Below are positions 7,398 to 14,797 of a DNA stretch of 18,600 nt, one piece after another. The DNA lies in the NCBI GenBank assembly GCA_964632355.1, contig CAZWBW010000056.1, positions 1 to 18,600 of the forward strand. Reading direction: 5' to 3'. A program made the position numbers and the translations under genes. This stretch comes from JALOAP01 sp964632355. Lineage in GTDB: Bacteria; Chloroflexota; Dehalococcoidia; Tepidiformales; Tepidiformaceae. Under the pieces are notes generated by a model, which was given only the letters and a program-made list of their open reading frames with translations, had not been told where the DNA came from and made no database searches. Position 1 is the first letter of the stretch. The number at the start of each line of letters is the position of its first letter.

Positions 7398-8842
7398 CCG
7401 AGTGGCTGGCGCACCGGGCCGACGTGCTTCCCGGACACCCCGCAGCGGTGCTCGGCGACACAACGCTGACCTACCGCGAACTGGACGCGGCTGCGACGGC
7501 GCTCGCGCACCAGCTGCTCGAACTGGGCGTCCAGCCGGGCGACCGCGTGGCACTGCTCGCGCTGAACTCGCTGGAGTTCGTCGTGGCGGTGCACGCCGTC
7601 CCGCGTGCGGGCGCCATCCTCCTGCCGCTGAACGCGCGGTTGGCCGTGCGGGAGCTCGCTTACCAGCTCGACGACGCCGGCTCGAAGCTCCTGCTGTATC
7701 ACGAACGCACTGCGGCACAGGCTGCCGACGCCGCCCGGACGGCGCACGTCGCGAAGACGCTCGACATTTCGGGAGTGCTCAGTACGCAGTGCTCAGTGCG
7801 CAGTACTGAGCCACCAGCACTCAGCACTTCCGGCCCGTTCGCGATCATCTACACGTCCGGGACGACGGGTGCGCCGAAGGGGGCGGTGCTGTCGTTCGAA
7901 AACTTCTTCGCGAGCGCGGCCGCTTCGGCGTTCAACATGGGCGTGATCCCGGGCGATCGCTGGGTCGCGTGCCTGCCCATGTTCCACATCGGCGGGCTCT
8001 CGATCGTCACGCGGAGTGCCATCTATGGCACGACCATCGTCATCCACCCGGCGTTCGACGAACGCGAAGTGAACGCCGAACTCCGCGAGCGCGGCGCGAC
8101 GCTGCTCTCCGTCGTTCCGACGATGCTCCAGCGCATGCTCGATGCCGACGGCCTGGACTATCCTGCGACCGTTCGCGGCGTGCTGGTCGGCGGCGGTCCG
8201 GTGACGAAAGACCTGCTCGAGCGCGCGGCCGCCCGTGGCCTGCCGGTGCTGCAGACCTACGGTCTCACCGAGGCGACGAGCCAGGTGACGACGCTCGCGC
8301 CGGCCGACGCGCTGTCGCACCTCGGTTCGGCGGGCAAGCCGCTGCTCGGCACACGCATCCGCATCGACGCGCCGCCCGGCGAACCGGGCGAGATCCTCGT
8401 GCAGGGCCCGACGGTCACGAGCGGCTACTGGAACCGCCGCGAGGCCACCGCGAAGGCGCTGGAGGGTGGCTGGCTCCACACGGGCGACATCGGCCGGCTC
8501 GACGACGACGGCTTCCTTTACGTGCTCGACCGTCGCGACGACCTCATCGTGTCGGGCGGCGAGAACGTCTACCCCGCCGAGGTCGAAGGCGTCATCAAGG
8601 GCTTCGCAGGTGTGGTGGACGCGGCGGTGGTTGGCGTTCCCGACGAGCAGTGGGGGCAGGTGGTCGCCGCCGCAATCGTGGCGGGCGAAGGGTTCGACGC
8701 CGCCGCGCTCGAGGCGTACCTGCGGACGAACCTCGCGGGCTACAAAGTGCCCCGCATCCTGCGCCTCGTCGAATCGCTCCCCGTCACCGCGTCCGGCAAG
8801 GTGCGCCGCAACGTGGTCCGCGAGAACCTGCGAAGGACGTGA
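7394..8842 (+). CDS. menE: o-Succinylbenzoate-CoA ligase MenE with repeat-derived insert
   Basis: Adenylates OSB with ATP and transfers it to CoA, giving OSB-CoA for MenB. The 482-residue ANL-superfamily enzyme has the P-loop-like ATP motif IYTSGTTGAPKGA at 152-164, YGLTEAT from 289, TGD with D365, a hinge after DRRDDLIVSGGENVYP, and the C-terminal catalytic lysine K469 in PVTASGK. The start is GTG 7394, preceded by GGGAGG at 7381-7386, overlapping the menC stop. Oddity: residues 128-146, directly before the ATP motif, are encoded by eight heptad units of the same family that fills the intergenic regions, and look like a recent low-complexity linker (VLSTQCSVRSTEPPALSTS). The catalytic motifs are intact, so the enzyme is probably functional. 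The gene's 3' end is duplicated downstream. Confidence 0.95.
   Translation: MTEWLAHRADVLPGHPAAVLGDTTLTYRELDAAATALAHQLLELGVQPGDRVALLALNSLEFVVAVHAVPRAGAILLPLNARLAVRELAYQLDDAGSKLLLYHERTAAQAADAARTAHVAKTLDISGVLSTQCSVRSTEPPALSTSGPFAIIYTSGTTGAPKGAVLSFENFFASAAASAFNMGVIPGDRWVACLPMFHIGGLSIVTRSAIYGTTIVIHPAFDEREVNAELRERGATLLSVVPTMLQRMLDADGLDYPATVRGVLVGGGPVTKDLLERAAARGLPVLQTYGLTEATSQVTTLAPADALSHLGSAGKPLLGTRIRIDAPPGEPGEILVQGPTVTSGYWNRREATAKALEGGWLHTGDIGRLDDDGFLYVLDRRDDLIVSGGENVYPAEVEGVIKGFAGVVDAAVVGVPDEQWGQVVAAAIVAGEGFDAAALEAYLRTNLAGYKVPRILRLVESLPVTASGKVRRNVVRENLRRT
7775..7830. repeat. Heptad repeat block 4, inside menE
   Basis: Eight 7-bp units lie in phase within the menE reading frame: GTGCTCA, GTACGCA, GTGCTCA, GTGCGCA, GTACTGA, GCCACCA, GCACTCA, GCACTTC. 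They correspond to menE residues 128-146. The only TGA (7807-7809) is out of frame. Unit types of both orientations occur (GTGCTCA and the complement-type GCACTCA), giving the block partial inverted symmetry. Confidence 0.85.
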
Positions 8843-8957
8843 GTGCTGAGTGCTGAGTGCTAAGTTCTTAGTTCTTAGTTCTCGCGCTGCTCGAGCCCGG
8901 CCGGCACCCGGGAGCCCACCAACAGCCAAGAGCCAACAGCTAAGAGCCCTTCGGTAT
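8761..8957. repeat. 197-bp direct repeat, copy 1
   Basis: This copy holds the last 82 bp of menE including its TGA, the heptad-filled intergenic DNA, and an 18-bp stretch identical to the 3' end of the kinase gene. It is followed immediately by copy 2 (8958-9154). By eye the two copies differ at only two positions, both in the menE-derived part: 8768 G versus 8965 A, and 8794 C versus 8991 T. Confidence 0.95.
8843..8946. repeat. Heptad repeat block 5 (inside 197-bp copy 1)
   Basis: Six 7-bp units start at the base after the menE stop: GTGCTGA, GTGCTGA, GTGCTAA, GTTCTTA, GTTCTTA, GTTCTCG (8843-8884). Then comes a GC-rich stretch rich in CCGG (8885-8918) that could fold on itself. Four more units follow: CCAACAG, CCAAGAG, CCAACAG, CTAAGAG (8919-8946). 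The region between menE and the kinase contains no gene apart from the duplicated menE tail. Confidence 0.85.
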
Positions 8958-9039
8958 GCGCCTCATCGAATCGCTCCCCGTCACCGCGTCTGGCAAGGTG
9001 CGCCGCAACGTGGTCCGCGAGAACCTGCGAAGGACGTGA
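8956..9039 (+). pseudogene. Duplicated C-terminal fragment of menE
   Basis: The second 197-bp copy reproduces the last 27 codons of menE in frame, ending in the same TGA. The duplication junction creates an ATG (8956-8958: AT from the kinase-end side, G from the menE side), so a 27-residue peptide with the PVTASGK motif is formally open. Relative to menE it has one amino-acid change (Val to Ile at peptide residue 4) and one silent change. No Shine-Dalgarno sequence precedes it and a lone C-terminal tail cannot be an active ligase, so it is best read as a gene fragment. Confidence 0.8.
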
Positions 9040-9154
9040 GTGCTGAGTGCTGAGTGCTAAGTTCTTAGTTCTTAGTTCTCGCGCTGCTCGAGCCCGGCCG
9101 GCACCCGGGAGCCCACCAACAGCCAAGAGCCAACAGCTAAGAGCCCTTCGGTAT
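8958..9154. repeat. 197-bp direct repeat, copy 2
   Basis: Tandem copy of 8761-8957, with two mismatches. Its last 18 bp (9137-9154) are the actual 3' end of the kinase gene on the minus strand (codons for IPKGS and the stop). The duplicated unit therefore ran from within menE to within the convergent kinase gene, and both genes stayed intact. Confidence 0.95.
9040..9143. repeat. Heptad repeat block 6 (inside 197-bp copy 2)
   Basis: Identical by eye to block 5, shifted by 197 bp: GTGCTGA/GTTCTTA units at 9040-9081 and CCAACAG/CCAAGAG/CTAAGAG units at 9116-9143. The stop codon of the minus-strand kinase (TAG, complement of 9137-9139) falls within the last CTAAGAG unit. Confidence 0.85.
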
Positions 9155-12100
9155 CCTCGCGCAGATTCGCGTTCCCTTCCCCGGGCTGCTTTCGAGTTCG
9201 AATTCGCCGCCGAGGCGGACTGCACGTTCGCGCATGGACTTGAGGCCGAGCTGGCCCGGGAAGTCCTGAGAGGTGTCGAAGCCGGCGCCGTCGTCGCGGA
9301 GTTCCAGTTCGACCGCGCCCGGGAGGTCGCGCAGGCGGATGTCGACGTTCGTCGCCCGGGCGTGCTTCACGGTGTTGTGGAGCGCCTCCTGCATGATGCG
9401 GTAGAGCGCCTCCTTCACCGGGAGCGGCACGTCCGGTTCGGCATCGAGTTCGGCGTTCACCTTGATGCCGTACCGCGCCTGTGTGCTCGCGACGTGCTTT
9501 TCGATGGCGCGGACGATGCCTTCGTTCGCCAGCGACTCGGGCCGGAGTTCGAAGATGAGCGCCCGCATCTCGGCGAGGCCCGCTTCGGCGAGCGACAGCA
9601 CGTAGTCCATCGGCTCGGTGGCGCGGGCCGGGTCGCGGTCGAGCAGCGTGCGGGCGGTGCGGGCGCCGAGCGCGATGCCGTAGAGCGCCTGCGAGACGGA
9701 GTCGTGCAGCTCGCGGGCGAGCCGCTCGCGCTCCTCGACGGCGGCGAGGTTCTGCGCCTGCTCGTAGAGCCGCGCGTTCTGGATGGCCGCCGCGGCGCGC
9801 TGGGCCAGTGCGAGGAAAAGCCGCCGATCTTCGTTCGTGAACTCCTGCTTTTCCTCCCAGCCGAGGAAGAAGATGCCGAAGATCTCGTCGTCGCTCAGGA
9901 CGATGGGAAGCTGCACCACCGTCTGGACATTCGACATCTCCATGCGTTCGCGGGCGACGCCGGTCACCTGGTCGCGTTCGGCAATGATGTACGGGTCGCG
10001 AATGCGGAAGCCTTCGGGCGTCGAGTACCGGCGGAAGTGTTCGGTGAGGCGTTCGAACATCTCCTCGGGGATGCCGCTGGAGCTCCACGTGATCGGCGTG
10101 GGTGCATCTTCGGGCCAGCTCGCGAAGAGGCTACGGTCGCAGCGAAGCACCTCCACCGCGACGTCGTTCAGCGCCTGCACGACTTCCTCCAGCCGCAGCG
10201 AGCGGTGGAGCGCTTCGTCGGCGCGGTAGAGGGCGTCGAGCTGGCGGCGGCGGCGCTCGGTCTGGGCGAACAGGTTCGCGTTTTCGACGCCGATGGCGGC
10301 CTGGTCGGCGAGCGCCTGGAGGAATTCGAGATCGCCGGGGCCCGGCATCTCGCCCTGCCGGTAGTACGTGCCAATCGCGCCGATGACCCGGCCGCGGTAC
10401 ATCAGCGGCGTCGCGGTGACTCCCTGCCATTCGGCGTCAGCGAGCATCTGGTTCGCACCCGGGAAGTCTTCGCTGCGCATGGTCCGCTCGCGCACGTCGG
10501 GGATGCGGATCGTCGAACCGGAGGCCGTGGCGGCGAGGAGGATGGAGTTGTACGGCGTGGCGTGTTCGACGATCGTCGCCATGTAGCCCTTGGGCAGGCC
10601 GTGGGAGCCCCAGGCCACGGGCCGGGCATCTTCGGCGATGATGATGCTGCACGCGACGGCGTTCGTGGCTTCGACGACCGTGGCAGCCACCCCGTCGAGC
10701 GTTGCTTCCACGGGCTCTTCGAGCGTGAAGCGGGCAGCGATCTCGGCGAGCGCTTTGTTCTCGCGGGCGCGCTGTTCGGTCTGCGCGAAAAGGCCCGCGT
10801 TCGCGACGCCGGTCGCCACCTGGTCGGCGACGGCCTGCGCGAACGAGAGCTTGTTCCGTGGCGGGAGCTCTTCGGGGGCGAAGTAGAGCGTCAGCATCCC
10901 GAGCGTGCCACCGCGATACCGGAGTGGCAGTGCCACCACGCCCTCCCACTCCGCGTCGGCGAGCTTCGGGTGGAGCGCCTGCCACGCCGGGTCGCGGAGC
11001 GCCTGGCTCCGGGCGTAGGGGATGACCGCGACCTCGCCGGCGATAGCGGCGGTCTCGATTTCGCTGCGGGCGCCCTCGCGCAGCGCCTGGTCGAACGCTT
11101 CGACGAAGCCTTCGGGGAGGCCCGCGGTGCCGGACACAACGACGCGCTCCTGTTCGAGCACTGCGGCGGCCGCGGCCTTCGCGCCCGTGGCGTGGAGGGC
11201 GATTTCCGAGACGGCCGAAAGCGTCTCGCCGAGGTCGCCGCCGAGGGTGAAGCGCGAGGCGATGGCCGCGAGCGCCTGGTTCTCTTCGGCGCGGCGGCGG
11301 GCTTCGGCGAACAGGTTCGCGTTGGCGGCGCCGATGGCGACCTGGTCGGCGAGCGCCTGGAGGAACCGCTGGTCCGCCTCCTCGGGCAGGTCTTCGGGGT
11401 TGGTGTAGAACGTAGTCAGCGAACCAACGACGCGCCCGCGGTAGAAGAGCCCCGTCACCGCGAACGATTCCCACTGGACGACGGCGACGAACGGCCGCAT
11501 CAGGTCCCAGCCGGGGTCTTCGGCGAGGATGCGGCGCCCATCGGCGACGAGCTTGGTGTTGCCCTGCCGGGCGGGGAACAGGTTTTCGAGCGGGGCGCCG
11601 CCGCGGACCGCCGCCATCACGGTTTCGACGAAACCGACGGGCAGGGCGGCCTGTCCCGCCGCCACGGGCACGCCCTCTTCGTCGTTCAGGATGACTGCGG
11701 CGGCGGCCGCGCCGGTGGCGTCGGCGACCGAGGCCGCGACCGAGTTGAGGGTCACCTGCAGCGGCTCGGTGAGGGTGAAGAGCGTCGCGATGTGGGCGAG
11801 TGCGGCGTTTTCGCGCACGCGCCGCTGCGTTTGCGCGAAGAGCTTGGCGTTTTCGTACGCCGCCGAGGCCTGGTTCGCGAAGGCGATGGCCAGCGCGCCG
11901 TGCCGCTGCGTCAGGGAGCCGGGCTCCCTTCGGGAGGCGGCGAGGAAGCCGATCGTGCGCCCGCGCGAGACGAGCGGTACCGCCATCCACGCGCGGATGT
12001 GCTCGAAGATCCGCGGGTCAGCGTCCGCCGTCACCTGCCGGAAGGCGCGCGCGAGTTCGGAGTCGCCGCGGACATCGTCGATGACGACGGTTTCGCCGTG

Positions 12101-14086
12101 GCTCAGCGGGCCCCAGATCGCCGGGGCAGCGTCCACTGGGAAGGCAAGACCCACCGACTTCGCGACCGCTTCCTTGTGGATATCGTCGCCTTCGGCCCGG
12201 GACAGGACGACACGTAGCACGCCGTCCTCTTCGATGACCAGCGACGAGCCGTTGTAGTCGATGACCTCGTGGAGTTGTTCGACGATCTGTTCGAGCAGGG
12301 CATCGAGGTCGAGCGTCGAACCCACGGACCGGGACACGCGCAGGAGGGTCGAAAGCTCGCGGGTGCGTTCGCTCACGCGCTCTTCGAGCAGTTCGTAGGC
12401 GCGAACCCGTTCGGTGACGTCGCGGACGATGGCCACGAGGTGCGTCTTGCCGCCGAACTCGATCCGCGAACCGGCGACTTCGACGTGGAAGCTGGTGCCG
12501 TCTTTGCGGATGTCCATCGCGGTGGCGCGGAAGTCTTCGCCGGTGCGGAACGAACGCAGGTAATCCCCGAACACGTCCATGTAGTCGGGGTGGACAAACG
12601 CCGAGGGGTCGAGCCCGATGAACTCCTCGCGTGTGTAGCCGTGCATGGCGCACGCTGCCGGGTTTGCTTCCACCACGCGACCTGTCTCGGGGTCGTTGAT
12701 GATGACGCCGTCGCCGGTGTTTTCGAAGATGCCTCGGAACTGGGCCTGCCGTTCTTCGAGTTCCTGGCGGCTGCGCGCGAGTTCGGCCGTCATCTGGTTG
12801 AACGAATCGGCGAGCTGGCCCAGCTCGTCCCGCGAGCGGACGGGGATGGTGGTGGTCAGATCGCCGGCCGCCACTGCCTGTGTGCCCGCGGCGAGCGCTT
12901 CAATCGGCTCGATGAACCAGCGCCGGTTGAGGTACCCGGCGACACCCGTCCCGCCGACGAAGAGCAGGATCAGCACCACCAGCGCTGCCATCATCGTGCG
13001 GTCGCCTTCGCGTTCGATGGCTGCAGCGACGTTGTCGGCGCCCGCGGTCATCTCGTCGACCCACGCGACGAGCCCCATGCTCCCGCCCGGTCCTTCGAGT
13101 GGCGCGTAGCTGACGAACGCGTCGCGGCCGTTAAGCATCATGCGTTCGCTGCCGGTTCGGCCGGCGCGCATTTCGTCGATGATGCGCCGGATGCCGGTGC
13201 CGTCCTCGTCTTCGCCGATCGCGGTGGCGATGGTGGCCGACCCCTGGTTCGGGAGCAGCCCGCCCCGGGAATCGACATAAAACGCGAAGCCGGTTTCGCC
13301 CACCGAGATGCTGTCGAGTTGAGCAATGATGCGCCGCATCGAGAGGTCGACGCCCACTACGCCGCGGAACTGGTTATCGATGTAGACCGGCGTGGCCGCC
13401 GTGATGATCAGTCCCCGGCCGAGAGGGTCGGAATACGGCGCGGTCCACACGGTTTCACGGTCGGGGTTCCGCAGCGGCGCCGCCTCGACGAATGCGATGT
13501 CTTTCGCATGTTCGATGCGGTCGGAGGGGCGCTCCTGCATGGTCCGCAGCGGGTAGTAGCGAACGAGTTCGCTGGTGCCGACGTAGTAGATGGCGACGGC
13601 TTCGAAGTTCGTGCTCACGGAGCTCTGCTGTTCGAGGAGCGTGCGGAACAGGGGCCCGAGCGATTCGGAAAGCTGGAGGTCGCGCAGCGCCTGCCCCGTG
13701 AGCGGCAGCGAACCCGCGTACCACGTCTCGATCTGCCGGTCGGGGCGGGGGTCGTACACGATACCGCCCGATTCGGCGAGCGATTCCGCGAGTGTGGGGT
13801 CGGCCGAAGCGGGCGTGGTGGCAAGGTAGCGGGCGACGACGGCGCTCAGTTCGCCGGTGGACTGCAGTTCGAGCTGCCCGACGAGCGACTGGACGCCGGT
13901 GAGGATGTCGAGGGTGTCGCGGCTCTGTTCTTCGAGGCCTTCGCGGCTGCGTTGGGTGGCGTTGCTCTGGGAGCGGTCGAAGCCGACGAAGAGGAGGGTC
14001 GCCACGGCGCCGCCGAAGATGACGACGACCAGGGCCATCCCCAAATACATCCTGGCGCGGAGAGAACGGGCCTTGAAAGGGTTCAC
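9137..14086 (-). CDS. Large hybrid-sensor NarL-family histidine kinase (Cache-HAMP-PAS-5xGAF)
   Basis: A 1649-residue membrane sensor kinase, far longer than a typical NarL-type kinase. Order by residue: TM1 about 14-36; extracytoplasmic Cache-like domain about 55-355 (TAPYSDPLGRGLIITAATPV and FRGVVGVDLSM segments); TM2 about 363-385; HAMP about 386-437; PAS about 443-555; short coiled coil; GAF1 about 585-750; GAF2 about 760-930; GAF3 about 935-1100; GAF4 about 1110-1270; GAF5 about 1280-1440; HisKA_3 with ARELHDSVSQ (phospho-acceptor His1461); HATPase_c with Asn1571 in LHNTVKHA and DDGAGFD. GAF2-4 share a repeated linker (NANLFAQT...ENxALA.IA.RFTL), which suggests internal duplication. The start is GTG at 14086-14084 with GGAG 7 nt upstream. 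It lies 36 bp downstream of the response regulator gene on the same strand, its likely partner. The ligand is unknown. Confidence 0.93.
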   Translation of the reverse strand: MNPFKARSLRARMYLGMALVVVIFGGAVATLLFVGFDRSQSNATQRSREGLEEQSRDTLDILTGVQSLVGQLELQSTGELSAVVARYLATTPASADPTLAESLAESGGIVYDPRPDRQIETWYAGSLPLTGQALRDLQLSESLGPLFRTLLEQQSSVSTNFEAVAIYYVGTSELVRYYPLRTMQERPSDRIEHAKDIAFVEAAPLRNPDRETVWTAPYSDPLGRGLIITAATPVYIDNQFRGVVGVDLSMRRIIAQLDSISVGETGFAFYVDSRGGLLPNQGSATIATAIGEDEDGTGIRRIIDEMRAGRTGSERMMLNGRDAFVSYAPLEGPGGSMGLVAWVDEMTAGADNVAAAIEREGDRTMMAALVVLILLFVGGTGVAGYLNRRWFIEPIEALAAGTQAVAAGDLTTTIPVRSRDELGQLADSFNQMTAELARSRQELEERQAQFRGIFENTGDGVIINDPETGRVVEANPAACAMHGYTREEFIGLDPSAFVHPDYMDVFGDYLRSFRTGEDFRATAMDIRKDGTSFHVEVAGSRIEFGGKTHLVAIVRDVTERVRAYELLEERVSERTRELSTLLRVSRSVGSTLDLDALLEQIVEQLHEVIDYNGSSLVIEEDGVLRVVLSRAEGDDIHKEAVAKSVGLAFPVDAAPAIWGPLSHGETVVIDDVRGDSELARAFRQVTADADPRIFEHIRAWMAVPLVSRGRTIGFLAASRREPGSLTQRHGALAIAFANQASAAYENAKLFAQTQRRVRENAALAHIATLFTLTEPLQVTLNSVAASVADATGAAAAAVILNDEEGVPVAAGQAALPVGFVETVMAAVRGGAPLENLFPARQGNTKLVADGRRILAEDPGWDLMRPFVAVVQWESFAVTGLFYRGRVVGSLTTFYTNPEDLPEEADQRFLQALADQVAIGAANANLFAEARRRAEENQALAAIASRFTLGGDLGETLSAVSEIALHATGAKAAAAAVLEQERVVVSGTAGLPEGFVEAFDQALREGARSEIETAAIAGEVAVIPYARSQALRDPAWQALHPKLADAEWEGVVALPLRYRGGTLGMLTLYFAPEELPPRNKLSFAQAVADQVATGVANAGLFAQTEQRARENKALAEIAARFTLEEPVEATLDGVAATVVEATNAVACSIIIAEDARPVAWGSHGLPKGYMATIVEHATPYNSILLAATASGSTIRIPDVRERTMRSEDFPGANQMLADAEWQGVTATPLMYRGRVIGAIGTYYRQGEMPGPGDLEFLQALADQAAIGVENANLFAQTERRRRQLDALYRADEALHRSLRLEEVVQALNDVAVEVLRCDRSLFASWPEDAPTPITWSSSGIPEEMFERLTEHFRRYSTPEGFRIRDPYIIAERDQVTGVARERMEMSNVQTVVQLPIVLSDDEIFGIFFLGWEEKQEFTNEDRRLFLALAQRAAAAIQNARLYEQAQNLAAVEERERLARELHDSVSQALYGIALGARTARTLLDRDPARATEPMDYVLSLAEAGLAEMRALIFELRPESLANEGIVRAIEKHVASTQARYGIKVNAELDAEPDVPLPVKEALYRIMQEALHNTVKHARATNVDIRLRDLPGAVELELRDDGAGFDTSQDFPGQLGLKSMRERAVRLGGEFELESSPGKGTRICARIPKGS

Positions 14087-14122
14087 CGGAGTTCTCCGCG
14101 GGGCGGGCGCGCCCCGGAGCTG

Positions 14123-14773
14123 CTACACGCGCTCGCTGAGCTGATCGGCGGGCACCAGGCCCTGGCGCACAGCATAAAGAGCCGCCTGCGTGCGGCTCTG
14201 CACGCCGAGTTTGCTCAGGATGTTCGAGACGTGGGTCTTGACCGTCTTCTCCCCGATCTGCAGGTCGCGGGCGATCTCCTTGTTCGCGCGGCCCCGCGCG
14301 AGGAGGACCAGGACTTCCTGCTCGCGCTCGGTGAGGGGCTCGGGCGCATCGGGCTGGCGCATTTCCCGCATCAGCCGGGCGGCGGCCTGTGGCGAAAGCT
14401 GCACCTGCCCCTGCGATGCGGCCTTGATCGCCCGCCGCAGCTCTTCGTCCTGCGTGTCTTTCAGCAGGTAGCCGATCGCGCCGGCACGCACGGCCCCGAC
14501 CACCGACTGGTCTTCGAGCACGCTGGTGAGCGCGATCACTTCGACGTCGGGCATCTCCTGCCGGATGATGCCGATGGCGGTAATCCCATCCATCACCGGC
14601 ATCAGCAGGTCCATCAGGACTACATCGGGGCGGAGTTCCCGCGCAAGGCGCACGGCCTCCTCGCCGTTCGCGGCCTCGCCCACAACCTCGAGCTCGGGAT
14701 CGAGGCTGAGGAACATCTTGAGGCCCTGCCGAACCACGCTGTGGTCATCGACGAGGAGGATGCGGATGGCCAT
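14123..14773 (-). CDS. NarL/LuxR-family response regulator
   Basis: A 216-residue two-domain regulator. The receiver domain (about 1-122) has the acidic pair D9-D10, phospho-acceptor D55 in VVLMDLLMP, and the conserved lysine in GYLLKD. The LuxR-type helix-turn-helix (about 147-207) starts LTEREQEVL and contains NKEIARDL and KTVKTHVSNILSKLGV. It is probably phosphorylated by the adjacent kinase and acts as a transcription factor; targets are unknown. The ATG at 14773 is chosen because the receiver fold begins there (MAIRILLVDDH) and GGAGA precedes it. The frame extends to 14836, but those 21 codons look non-domain and overlap a hairpin. It is the first gene of a two-gene minus-strand operon. 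Confidence 0.93.
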   Translation of the reverse strand: MAIRILLVDDHSVVRQGLKMFLSLDPELEVVGEAANGEEAVRLARELRPDVVLMDLLMPVMDGITAIGIIRQEMPDVEVIALTSVLEDQSVVGAVRAGAIGYLLKDTQDEELRRAIKAASQGQVQLSPQAAARLMREMRQPDAPEPLTEREQEVLVLLARGRANKEIARDLQIGEKTVKTHVSNILSKLGVQSRTQAALYAVRQGLVPADQLSERV

Positions 14774-14781
14774 GGATCTCC

Positions 14782-14797
14782 GACTCCGGTAGGAGTC
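14782..14797 (-). promoter_or_regulatory. Hairpin next to the response-regulator ribosome site
   Basis: GACTCC, a 4-nt loop GGTA, then GGAGTC: a perfect 6-bp inverted repeat. On the minus-strand transcript it ends a few nt before the GGAGA ribosome site and ATG of the response regulator. It could modulate translation or be a protein-binding dyad. No T-tract follows, so it is not a terminator. Confidence 0.4.

Noticed and set aside
2541..7718. Very long minus-strand frames (2541-4634 and 4980-7718) antisense to the men operon
   Set aside because: They are typical codon-position shadows in high-GC DNA. Their His/Arg/Gly-rich sequence matches no family and men genes occupy the other strand.
8850..9053. 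67-residue frame across the 197-bp duplication
   Set aside because: It consists of translated heptads plus an out-of-frame menE tail and has no ribosome site.
8843..9143. CRISPR array
   Set aside because: Repeat units are 7 bp with no spacers, and the larger unit is a simple two-copy tandem duplication. No cas genes are present.
8761..9154. Insertion sequence or MITE
   Set aside because: There is no transposase, no terminal inverted repeats and no target-site duplication. The boundaries fall within two genes, as in a simple tandem duplication.
14087..14122. Terminator between regulator and kinase genes
   Set aside because: The 36-bp gap contains short GC palindromes but no T-tract. The kinase ribosome site lies within it, so read-through in one operon is more likely.
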